Assembly: GCA_002691645.1 (NCBI GenBank)
Contig: NZIP01000043.1
Coordinates: forward strand, 14,028-62,639
Reading direction: 5' to 3'
Length of the DNA: 48,612 bases
From: Flavobacteriaceae bacterium
GTDB lineage: Bacteria > Bacteroidota > Bacteroidia > Flavobacteriales > Flavobacteriaceae
Shown: piece by piece, positions 1-6,791 of the stretch
Position numbering within the stretch: the first letter of the stretch is position 1
How the letters are laid out: each line of letters opens with the position of its first letter
Notes under the pieces: model-generated
What the model was told of the DNA's origin: nothing
Database searches by the model: none
The model's input: only the letters and a program-made list of their open reading frames with translations
Made by a program: the position numbers and the translations under genes

Positions 1-503
1 ATATCGAAATTTACAGTCCAACAGCCAAAATTCTAGATAATCCTTGGGGCGCTCAAATTGCAAAAATAATTCAAGGATCTGATCAGTTTTACCCTGATGT
101 TCCACAGCGCAGAAAACCATTTTGGAATGATCATTACGCTGTTTCGGCATTGCCTGAGCTTCAAGCTTTTTTAAGTACACATATGAATAAGGCTACCTTT
201 AAAATGTTAGAAGAACCACTGTTTTTAGGATACTACTATAAAAATGAAGAGGAACAGGACAAGGTGGTGAGTATTGATGCAATGCTTGAGATGTACGAGC
301 AAATAGCTACACCTGAGTCAAAAAAATATAAGGTAGCCTTTCCTGAGGCAGGAAATCATATTATTGCGAGCCCTTTAGCTTCTGCTTCAGTCGAAGAGGT
401 ATATCAACAGACTACTCAATTCCTAATAAATACTGTCGGTCTTGTAGTCGCCTCTCCAACAGACAATAAACGCAACAATGCTGAAGACTATCCTCAGTTG
501 TAA
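1..503 (+). CDS. alpha/beta hydrolase, C-terminal part (5' end outside window)
   Basis: The reading frame is open from base 3 (ATC GAA ATT) to the TAA at 501-503, so the gene begins before the window and no start can be given. About 166 C-terminal residues are visible. The segment AFPEAGNHIIASPL has the look of the catalytic-His region of an alpha/beta hydrolase (G-N-H preceded by a short beta strand). The upstream part, with alternating hydrophobic and charged residues, fits the cap and last helices of such a fold. The Ser nucleophile and Asp lie outside the window, so substrate and exact family cannot be stated. The last 10 bases overlap the 3' end of the convergent gene on the other strand. 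A TTG at 150 could be mistaken for a start but is internal. Confidence 0.7.
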   Translation, partial: IEIYSPTAKILDNPWGAQIAKIIQGSDQFYPDVPQRRKPFWNDHYAVSALPELQAFLSTHMNKATFKMLEEPLFLGYYYKNEEEQDKVVSIDAMLEMYEQIATPESKKYKVAFPEAGNHIIASPLASASVEEVYQQTTQFLINTVGLVVASPTDNKRNNAEDYPQL

Positions 504-988
504 TAAAACACCAACCAGATATGCAGTCCAACGCCCACAACTAGGAGTGAGACACCTATAATGTGAAAGCTCAACAAAAGATTGAGGACTCTCGATTTCG
601 ACTTATAGCTGTATTCTAGAAGTAATCCAACGAGCTGATTAAAGAGGTATAATCCCGCCAAGGCAAGTAAAAATCCATATTCAGGTTTAATCGCATGAAA
701 GTAAAAAATGATAGGACTATAAAGACCAATTTTGTTGTGTTGCTTTAATTTTTTATCGAATTCTGCTTTTTTAATCGCAATACTGAATGAATTTTCCGTT
801 GGATTGAACTTACTGATGGAGTAATTTCTGGCTTGAGTTACCTTTTCGTCAGAGATTTTAAGCGTTATATATTGACCTGGTTGAGGCTGAAAATATCTTT
901 TGTGTTTTTTGGGTAATTCCAAAGTGAATTCAACATAAAGTGGTGTTAAATTTCCTTTATGGATGATTTTAACTTCTGCAAAATTCAC
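494..988 (-). CDS. truncated FAD-binding (FR-type) domain joined to C-terminal membrane segments
   Basis: A 164-residue protein with two unlike halves. Residues 1-75 resemble the beginning of a ferredoxin-reductase-type FAD-binding barrel of the PaaE/Hmp kind: PGQYITLKI followed by RNYSIS, the R-x-Y-S motif that contacts FAD. The domain then stops: the rest of the barrel, the NAD(P)-binding domain and the 2Fe-2S domain are absent. From about residue 84 the sequence becomes strongly hydrophobic with two or three probable transmembrane helices (about 87-100, 103-122 and 134-162), with little cargo besides. The start is GTG at 988; I see no in-frame ATG just upstream. It lies downstream of the MOSC gene on the same strand. 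It may be a fusion remnant made by an in-frame deletion, or a genuine small membrane flavoprotein; I cannot decide. Confidence 0.65.
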   Translation of the reverse strand: MNFAEVKIIHKGNLTPLYVEFTLELPKKHKRYFQPQPGQYITLKISDEKVTQARNYSISKFNPTENSFSIAIKKAEFDKKLKQHNKIGLYSPIIFYFHAIKPEYGFLLALAGLYLFNQLVGLLLEYSYKSKSRVLNLLLSFHIIGVSLLVVGVGLHIWLVFYYN

Positions 989-1093
989 GTGATACTCTAA
1001 AGCTCTTAAAATAGGATACAGTCAATAAAAATATTGGATTCAACGTGGACAAGCCACTTTTGTTTGACCTTTTGAAATTGAAAAAGAGCTAAT

Positions 1094-1885
1094 CTATGCT
1101 AAGATTTCAATTTTGGCTCCAACATGAATTTCACCATTATTGCGCTGTACAGCATTTTGTCCAAATAAGATTTCATTATTAATCTTACGATAGCTACTAA
1201 GGGTTTTTAAAGGTTCGTCTCCTTTTTCTCCTGTTTCTGGATTCACTGTGGTTAGAACACAACGTTTACATGGTTTGACTAAGTCAAAAATTACCTCACC
1301 GACTCTTATAGTTCTCCAAGAATCTTCTTCAAATGCTCGACTCGCATTTATGACTAGATTTGGTCTGAAGCGTTTCATGTTAATGGCATTAGGTAACCTC
1401 GAATTAAGGTCTTCTAGAGATTGCTCTGAAATAATTAAGAAGGGATAGGCATCTGAAAATCCAGTGATGTGATTTGAGGTATCCTCAATCTTTTCGACCA
1501 ACCTTTTAGTGCTATTAGGCATATATACAAGTCTACATGATTTACCTAATTTGGAGCTGAACCAAGAGTCGAGCTGCGTATCTACTAAATAAGCCATACA
1601 GCTATCGTTCCAAATACGCACCTCTATAGAAGAGTTTGAGTGTCCCACAAGAGGAACTTGAGTTTTTTCTCCCTCAAATTCTAATTCAATATGGTTTTTG
1701 CGCAAATGCGTTCGAAACAATGCCATTCGCTGTTCTGTACGCTGGGTGATAAAATTATTGTTTTGGTCAATGAGCATCCATCTTCGATCAAGAGCTAATC
1801 CTCTATCTTGGACTTGACAAGTCTGATGAGTAATTCCTTGAATGGATTTAATAGGATAAGAATAAAGTGCTGTTAAGGTATGCAA
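1094..1885 (-). CDS. MOSC domain-containing protein (YcbX-like)
   Basis: 263 residues. The N-terminal part (1-100) has the MOSC N-terminal beta-barrel signature, with YPIKSIQG near the start and GLALDRRWMLID. The C-terminal MOSC domain carries the conserved Cys segment KPCKRCVLTTV at about 205-215, the presumed molybdenum-cofactor sulfur ligand region. Family members (YcbX, mARC) bind molybdenum cofactor and reduce N-hydroxylated compounds together with electron-transfer partners. The 2Fe-2S domain found at the C-terminus of E. coli YcbX is missing here, so an external electron donor would be needed. The start must be TTG at 1885, because an in-frame TGA lies two codons upstream. A TAAATTTG box sits 23 nt before the start. 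The substrate is unknown. Confidence 0.85.
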   Translation of the reverse strand: MHTLTALYSYPIKSIQGITHQTCQVQDRGLALDRRWMLIDQNNNFITQRTEQRMALFRTHLRKNHIELEFEGEKTQVPLVGHSNSSIEVRIWNDSCMAYLVDTQLDSWFSSKLGKSCRLVYMPNSTKRLVEKIEDTSNHITGFSDAYPFLIISEQSLEDLNSRLPNAINMKRFRPNLVINASRAFEEDSWRTIRVGEVIFDLVKPCKRCVLTTVNPETGEKGDEPLKTLSSYRKINNEILFGQNAVQRNNGEIHVGAKIEILA

Positions 1886-1908
1886 TGGTCAACTTCATTT
1901 TAACAACT

Positions 1909-1916
1909 CAAATTTA
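1909..1916 (-). promoter_or_regulatory. -7 promoter box of the MOSC gene
   Basis: Reads TAAATTTG on the minus strand, a full match to the Bacteroidetes -7 consensus TAnnTTTG. It lies 23 nt upstream of the TTG start of the MOSC gene. No clear TTTG -33 box is present at the usual 19-nt spacing, so the call rests on the -7 box and its position. Confidence 0.45.
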
Positions 1917-2028
1917 GTGTAGATTTTGATTTATTCACTTACAAATGAAACTCATTCTAGAAAGAGCTGTAAATAAATTAATCTTCTAAAGAAATCGTTT
2001 GATCTTGCATCATCTACAGATTCCGCAT

Positions 2029-3150
2029 TTATTCTTTCATCAATTCCAACACCTTGTCTAAAGGCAATTTAGAAATGACTTGACCCTTTTGACCTTGAAG
2101 CGTTTCGGCGGCAAAAAGAGAATTGATAATTGCCTCTTCTGTCGCTTCTATGGTTGCCAGAAATATTGGGCTCATGGCTTGATTGTTTAATAGAAGAGGT
2201 CTATAAGTACTTGATTTTGGACTGTATGGAATAAAGTTTTCTTCGGTTACAGATAGGGCAATTACATAATCTCCACTTCCATTTGAAGCAATACCTCCTG
2301 TCTTAGCTAAGCCCATAATTGCTCTTTTTGCCACACGTTCTAAATTTCTTGAATCTATGGGCGCATTTGTAATAACTACAATCATACAAGAGCCGTCGGC
2401 ATTGTTAAATACGTGATCTTGAAATGAAAACTGTTGCAAGGCTTTGCCAATAGGCGCGCCATTTATTTCTAATACGCCACCAAAATTACTTTGCACTAGA
2501 ACGCCTATTGTATATCCGCCCAATGAGGCCGGTAACACTCTAGACGAAGTTCCTATGCCTCCTTTAAAACCAAAACTAATGGTTCCCGTACCTGCGCCTA
2601 TATTTCCCTCTGTGACCTCTTTGTTGCTAGCATTTTTAATGGCTGATAACACGTGTGATTTTTGAATGTGCATGCCTCTGATGTCATTCAGATAGCCATC
2701 GTTTGTTTCACCTACCACTGGATTCACTGACCTTACATTTTTATTTTCTTCTTGCTCTAGTGTGTACGAAATCAGTGCCGATGCGGCCTCTGGCACACTT
2801 AATGTATTGGTTAAAACGATGGGCGTTTCGATGTTTCCCAACTCTTTAACTTGAGAATAGCCCATGAGCTTTCCAAATCCATTAGCTATATAGATTGCTG
2901 CGGGAACCTTATTTTGGAAAATATTTTTTTGGTGTGGAACAATGGCAGTAACTCCTGTTCGAATCGAATCTCCTTCAATCAGTGTTGTGTGACCAACAGT
3001 AACTCCTTTGACATCTGTAATTGCATTTAGTGTTCCTGGCTCAAAAATTCCAATTTCAATTCCGTAATCTCTAGCCCTTTTCTCTTGTGAAAAGCTGTGT
3101 ATGCTTGACAACAAAAAAAGAAAAACTAAGAGTGTTTTGTTTAAATTCAT
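2029..3150 (-). CDS. P1 family peptidase (DmpA-like aminopeptidase), exported
   Basis: 373 residues. A clear signal peptide covers residues 1-21 (LLVFLFLLSSIHSFSQ), so the enzyme acts outside the cytoplasmic membrane. The rest matches the P1/DmpA N-terminal-nucleophile family: GIEIGIFEPGTLNAITDVKG near the start, the segment GAGTGTISFGFKGG in the middle, and ASNGSGDY, whose Ser is the expected nucleophile released by self-cleavage before it. Family members include L-aminopeptidase/D-esterases and beta-peptidyl aminopeptidases; the exact substrate cannot be read from sequence. The ATG directly abuts the stop of the AhpD-like gene (zero spacing, TAAATG), indicating translational coupling in an operon with it and the MFS transporter. 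Confidence 0.88.
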   Translation of the reverse strand: MNLNKTLLVFLFLLSSIHSFSQEKRARDYGIEIGIFEPGTLNAITDVKGVTVGHTTLIEGDSIRTGVTAIVPHQKNIFQNKVPAAIYIANGFGKLMGYSQVKELGNIETPIVLTNTLSVPEAASALISYTLEQEENKNVRSVNPVVGETNDGYLNDIRGMHIQKSHVLSAIKNASNKEVTEGNIGAGTGTISFGFKGGIGTSSRVLPASLGGYTIGVLVQSNFGGVLEINGAPIGKALQQFSFQDHVFNNADGSCMIVVITNAPIDSRNLERVAKRAIMGLAKTGGIASNGSGDYVIALSVTEENFIPYSPKSSTYRPLLLNNQAMSPIFLATIEATEEAIINSLFAAETLQGQKGQVISKLPLDKVLELMKE

Positions 3151-3750
3151 TTAGTAGCTGTGTTTTCCGATCACCCATCCATTGGAGCCAAGGATATTAT
3201 CTGCTGAATCTGCGGCATCTTTTTCTAAGGCCGTTCCCATACTGTCGTTCCATCTATTGAGATATCCAAAAAGTGCGACTACACCTAAAATTTCAACAAT
3301 CTCACCTTGATCAAAATGTTGGCGTGCAGCCTCAGCTATCTCATCGTTTACACCGTTGGGTACTTGTGATGCCGCTATCGCCAAATCAAACATAGCTCGA
3401 TCTGCTTCTGAAAATGCCTGGTGTTTTTTATAATCCCATAGATTAAGCATTCGCCCTTGAGACGAGCCGTATCGCTCCGCAGCACGTATGGCATGAGCTT
3501 CACAATAACGACAACCGGTAGTCATGCTTGAGAGGTATGCAATCTCTCGTTTCATAGCACTTGTAATACGCCCTTTATTTTCCATGACGGCTTGATTCAT
3601 TTCAACAAATGCATTAGCTATTCGAGGTCTATGCATCATGGTAAACAGGCTATTAGGTGTGAATCCTAAGGTTTCCTCATAAAATTCAGCCATAGTTTGA
3701 GCTTGTTTTGTGGCATTTCGGTCTAAGGGAGAAACTAAAGGTTTTTTCAT
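3151..3750 (-). CDS. AhpD-like / carboxymuconolactone decarboxylase family protein (peroxidase-related)
   Basis: 199 residues, all-alpha. It carries the AhpD redox motif C-x-x-C-x-x-H as CRYCEAH in the segment SSMTTGCRYCEAHAIR, at about residues 77-83. The opening EFYEETLGFTPNSLFTMMHR is typical of the 'uncharacterised peroxidase-related' subgroup. Related proteins use the two cysteines as a thiol-disulfide reductant of peroxiredoxins; the direct role here is unproven. It lies between the MFS transporter (9-nt gap upstream) and the P1 peptidase (no gap downstream), so the three are almost certainly cotranscribed. No signal peptide is seen, so it should be cytoplasmic. Confidence 0.85.
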   Translation of the reverse strand: MKKPLVSPLDRNATKQAQTMAEFYEETLGFTPNSLFTMMHRPRIANAFVEMNQAVMENKGRITSAMKREIAYLSSMTTGCRYCEAHAIRAAERYGSSQGRMLNLWDYKKHQAFSEADRAMFDLAIAASQVPNGVNDEIAEAARQHFDQGEIVEILGVVALFGYLNRWNDSMGTALEKDAADSADNILGSNGWVIGKHSY

Positions 3751-3759
3751 AGAAGTAAT

Positions 3760-5025
3760 TTAAAGATGAGATTTATTGATTAATGCTCTAAAACGCAAAG
3801 AAGCTAGCATTCCTATAAATGCAAAAATAGCCAAAAGCAAAAATACCAGTTGATGACCCAGTAGCCCAGGATAGTTATCTAGCAAAACCCCCATTACAGG
3901 TCCCATGAAAATATCTGGCGTATAACCGACTACAGAAATGATACCCACTGCTGTTCCCGTAAAAGCATATGGAATATGTCCTTCTTGAATGGAGGCGAAG
4001 TAGAGTGTTCTCAATCCATAAGTCGCAATGGCCGTTATAATTAAAGAAAAAATAAAAAAACCACTCAAAGGAGCGATGACCTGACCTGAAGCAAATAATA
4101 GTGCTCCACATAAGAGCAGTCCGAACCCTCTAATGAGCCATTTAGAACTTGACGATTTATCGGCGGCAAATCCTATTACAATGCAAATCAGAGGGCGCAA
4201 GTACATTTGATAGGAGCCAACTTTTGCAGCATCTACTTCGTTAAACATCATTATTTCCGCTGCATATAGAGAAAGAATATCTGTTACCTTATAGCCGCAA
4301 TAAGCACAAAGAACAATCATAATCAACAGTCCAACAGCCGGGAATCGTGAAACTTTTAAGATGGTTTGAAAGGAATTATTTAAGATGAAGTTCGCTTCTT
4401 TATCTACTTGCTTCGTATTTTCTAAAAAGAAAAAAACCAAAACCCCAACTAGCATGATCATTGCTGAGGTGTATAAAATTAGCGTTCTGAAAGCCTCTCT
4501 TTTCTCGATAAACGAAGTGCTGACAACATCTTCGGGTATGAGAAGAGCAAATATAAAAATACCTAAGGCTCCAATCGAGGCAGCCACAGTACCTCGACCA
4601 CCTTCCAAAAATCCAAAGGCTTTTCCTTGATGCGATGTGCCTCCCCAGTTTCTTGTGGCCTTAATCATTGCAGACCAAAACAAAAATGTCGTAGAAAAGC
4701 CCCAGTATCCATAAAGCCATTGCAACTGATTAAAATTTGGAAATTGGGCCAAAACTAATCCTCCTAACGCTGTTAAGCAAAGGGCTGTACCCATCAATTT
4801 ACGAGGATCGTACTTGTCCGCTAATGTTCCTCCCAATAGGTAAGAGACCAGTGCAATAATGCCATAAGTAGAGTATAGGGTGCCTAGTTGCAAATTATCC
4901 AATTGAAATACCTCTAAAAATGTAGGTCTAAAAATGCGCGGTAATAAAAAGGGCAAGGTAAAAACACTTTCTCCCGCGGTCATCAGAAGAATAATGGTTA
5001 AAATCGATTTGAGTTTAGAAGTCAA
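3760..5025 (-). CDS. MFS transporter
   Basis: 421 residues with about twelve hydrophobic segments. The motif-A loop between helices 2 and 3 reads GGTLADKYDPRKLMG, which identifies the major facilitator superfamily; the second half repeats a weaker version (GFAADKSSSSKWLIRG). The substrate is not deducible; general likeness is to anion/nitrate or organic-acid MFS carriers. The start is TTG at 5025, since an in-frame TAG lies three codons upstream. That TAG is also the stop codon of the upstream DUF6090-like gene, which is in the same frame, so the two genes are divided by a single stop and two further codons. Genes downstream (AhpD-like, P1 peptidase) follow tightly, which suggests that transporter, redox protein and peptidase act on one imported or exported compound; that is inference. 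Confidence 0.85.
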   Translation of the reverse strand: MTSKLKSILTIILLMTAGESVFTLPFLLPRIFRPTFLEVFQLDNLQLGTLYSTYGIIALVSYLLGGTLADKYDPRKLMGTALCLTALGGLVLAQFPNFNQLQWLYGYWGFSTTFLFWSAMIKATRNWGGTSHQGKAFGFLEGGRGTVAASIGALGIFIFALLIPEDVVSTSFIEKREAFRTLILYTSAMIMLVGVLVFFFLENTKQVDKEANFILNNSFQTILKVSRFPAVGLLIMIVLCAYCGYKVTDILSLYAAEIMMFNEVDAAKVGSYQMYLRPLICIVIGFAADKSSSSKWLIRGFGLLLCGALLFASGQVIAPLSGFFIFSLIITAIATYGLRTLYFASIQEGHIPYAFTGTAVGIISVVGYTPDIFMGPVMGVLLDNYPGLLGHQLVFLLLAIFAFIGMLASLRFRALINKSHL

Positions 5026-5031
5026 GATGGC

Positions 5032-5772
5032 CTACTGAATTTGTACTAGTTCTTTTTCTAAGGCAACGAGTAATTCTTCGGCTTCTTCTTTAATTGCAGC
5101 TACATAACTTCTATTGGTATTTGAAACCACAATACTTAAACTGATTGCATTTACAAGGTCAAATTCTTTGGCAGGTTCAGATAAGCCTTTGTAGAATTTA
5201 CCGCTGAGACTGTCAAATAGATCTATGTCTTTTTCTTTATAGCCAAAGTTTTGGGGTTCAATAACAATAGATGATTTTATAATGGGAAAAATTTCTTGAT
5301 AGTACACAACATCCATGTTAGCATTTACTCTATTGCTGTAATTATTTGAATTTTGATAGTACTTAATGACTTTAGAGGTTAAGGAGTCATTATTAATAAG
5401 GTCAAATTGACCGGTACTTTCAAGTTCGTTAAATATGGTATTGACTTCAGGGTACTTATGGGAGTACATTAATCTGCTTAATTTGTCGTTGATATCATCA
5501 ATACTGCTCAAGTTTCCTTTTGCCTTAAATTCATTCAAAATAGAATCGCAATTAGAAATACTACTGTTAGAAAATTCTATGTGATCATCAAATAACAGAA
5601 GCTGTTTTTCTAAATCGCTAATTAGCCCTGTGATGTAATGTAATTGTCGAACAGAATCATCCTTACGAGAATCCCATTCATTAATCCAAAAAGAAATCGT
5701 TATACCCGCAACAATAACCGCGAACTCTAGTAAATATCTAGTTAGGTGTTTCTTCACACCTAAAAAGTACAA
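5032..5772 (-). CDS. membrane-anchored DUF6090-like protein
   Basis: 246 residues. One hydrophobic N-terminal segment (about residues 13-28, LEFAVIVAGITISFWINEW) is followed by a long, mostly helical soluble part rich in Asp, Ser and Asn. The arrangement and the 'helix then INEW' junction resemble the DUF6090 group common in Flavobacteriia, whose function is unknown. The longest frame starts with TTG at 5772; a GTG at 5757 (then KKHLTRYLLEF) is an equally good start and would put the hydrophobic helix nearer the terminus. It ends in TAG, in frame with and 6 nt before the MFS transporter, so it is probably the first gene of that operon. Confidence 0.7.
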   Translation of the reverse strand: MYFLGVKKHLTRYLLEFAVIVAGITISFWINEWDSRKDDSVRQLHYITGLISDLEKQLLLFDDHIEFSNSSISNCDSILNEFKAKGNLSSIDDINDKLSRLMYSHKYPEVNTIFNELESTGQFDLINNDSLTSKVIKYYQNSNNYSNRVNANMDVVYYQEIFPIIKSSIVIEPQNFGYKEKDIDLFDSLSGKFYKGLSEPAKEFDLVNAISLSIVVSNTNRSYVAAIKEEAEELLVALEKELVQIQ

Positions 5773-5935
5773 TAAAATGGTGCCCTTTCAAAATAGAAAC
5801 GCGTGGTCGAGATTTTAAAACGGTAGACTCTTATGATTTAATGAAAACTAAATATTAATTTGACTAATTAGCTTTTAGGTTTAACTTACTTCTGTCACTT
5901 AATTTTTTTGAGGCCTACTATGACACAAATCGGTT

Positions 5936-6394
5936 CTATAGCTTAAAGTGAATCTTCATTCCTTCATGTGAATCGACAAATCCTAAATCAAGGTAAAACT
6001 TAATGGCTTCTGGTCTTTGTTTATCGGTGGTCAACTGCAAGACATGATCTTTTCGCTCTTGCGCTCTTTTGATGGCCAATTTGAACATCTCTGTACCTAA
6101 TCCCTTGCCGCGGAAATCTTTGTCAATCCTAATAGCTTCAATTTGTGCTCTTATTCCACCTTGATAGGTGAGGTACTGAATGAAACTAAGTTGTAGGGTT
6201 CCTATAACTTTCCCGTAATCTGATTCGACGACTATCAATTCTTGATTAGGATCAGAATTTATATTTTCAAATGCTTTGAAGTAGTTCTTAGGAAGTGGTT
6301 CTCTATAGTCTTCTCTCTTGGCTCCTAACTTGTCATCAGCAATCATTTTGACAATAAACGGAATATCTTCTATGGTAGCTCTCCTACACCTCAT
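5936..6394 (-). CDS. GNAT family N-acetyltransferase
   Basis: 152 residues. It opens with MRCRRATIEDIPFIVKMI, the usual first strand and helix of GNAT enzymes, and has the acetyl-CoA pyrophosphate-binding loop FRGKGLGTEMF (Q/R-x-x-G-x-G/A) at about residues 95-105. The end, KFYLDLGFVDSHEGMKIHF, is the standard C-terminal strand. The enzyme transfers an acetyl group from acetyl-CoA to an amine, but the acceptor cannot be told. ATG start at 6394. It is downstream of the tRNA genes, separated by their terminator, and apparently has its own transcript. Confidence 0.88.
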   Translation of the reverse strand: MRCRRATIEDIPFIVKMIADDKLGAKREDYREPLPKNYFKAFENINSDPNQELIVVESDYGKVIGTLQLSFIQYLTYQGGIRAQIEAIRIDKDFRGKGLGTEMFKLAIKRAQERKDHVLQLTTDKQRPEAIKFYLDLGFVDSHEGMKIHFKL

Positions 6395-6469
6395 GTTTTA
6401 AAGTTAGTCAAAGAAAAATGTCGAACTGTTTTTTTAGTATTTCATAAGCGTTTAGTGAATCAACAGTTT

Positions 6470-6509
6470 AAAAAAAGAAAAGGGAGACACCTATTTAGAT
6501 ATCTCCCTT
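6470..6509 (-). terminator. rho-independent terminator of the tRNA operon
   Basis: On the minus strand AAGGGAGA (6509-6502) pairs perfectly with TCTCCCTT (6487-6480), followed by TTCTTTTTTT. It starts 4 nt after the tRNA-Leu 3' end and is placed to end the tRNA-Gly/tRNA-Leu transcript. Confidence 0.85.
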
Positions 6510-6513
6510 ACTG

Positions 6514-6598
6514 TACTCGAGGCGGGACTTGAACCCGCACGGCCACAATGGCCATTGGATTTTAAGTCCAACGTGTCTACCAATTCCACCACTCGAGC
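6514..6598 (-). tRNA. tRNA-Leu (anticodon TAA)
   Basis: An 85-nt cloverleaf. The acceptor arm GCTCGAG pairs with CTCGAGT (one G-T), the D arm contains GGAATTGGTAGAC, the anticodon stem TTGGA/TCCAA encloses loop CTTAAAA with anticodon TAA, and the T arm is GCGGG-TTCAAGT-CCCGC. A long variable arm (class II) is present, as expected for tRNA-Leu. The discriminator is A; the 3' CCA is not encoded and must be added after transcription. Confidence 0.96.
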
Positions 6599-6605
6599 CC
6601 TTGCG

Positions 6606-6627
6606 GCGCTTCGAAAGCGCTTCGAAA
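6606..6627. repeat. 11-bp perfect tandem duplication in the tRNA spacer
   Basis: GCGCTTCGAAA occurs twice in direct succession (6606-6616 and 6617-6627) between tRNA-Leu and tRNA-Gly. Each unit contains the palindrome TTCGAA, so the transcript can fold locally. It is GC-richer than the surroundings. Confidence 0.8.
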
Positions 6628-6655
6628 GCAACCAAAACAATTTACATTGTTTTTG

Positions 6656-6728
6656 AGCGAAAAACGGGATTCGAACCCGCGACCTCCACCTTGGCAAGGT
6701 GATGCTCTACCAACTGAGCTATTTTCGC
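6656..6728 (-). tRNA. tRNA-Gly (anticodon GCC)
   Basis: A 73-nt cloverleaf. The acceptor GCGAAAA pairs perfectly with TTTTCGC, the D arm is GCTCAGTTGGTAGAGC, the anticodon stem TCACC/GGTGG encloses loop TTGCCAA with anticodon GCC, and the T arm has GGTTCGAATCC. The discriminator is T; CCA is not encoded. It is cotranscribed with tRNA-Leu 57 nt downstream. Confidence 0.96.
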
Positions 6729-6753
6729 CTTTCATCCTTCTTGGTAGGGTCGG

Positions 6754-6761
6754 CAAATTTA
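6754..6761 (-). promoter_or_regulatory. -7 promoter box of the tRNA-Gly/tRNA-Leu operon
   Basis: Reads TAAATTTG on the minus strand, a full TAnnTTTG match, 25 nt before the tRNA-Gly 5' end. It lies in the 63-nt gap after mutS, allowing tRNA transcription independent of mutS. Confidence 0.5.
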
Positions 6762-6791
6762 AAACAATTCTTTAAAATTTAAAGGTATGTT

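Noticed and set aside
6491-6697. Open frame of 68 codons across the two tRNA genes (minus)
   Set aside because: It reads through tRNA-Leu and into tRNA-Gly; both cloverleaves are complete, so the frame is incidental.
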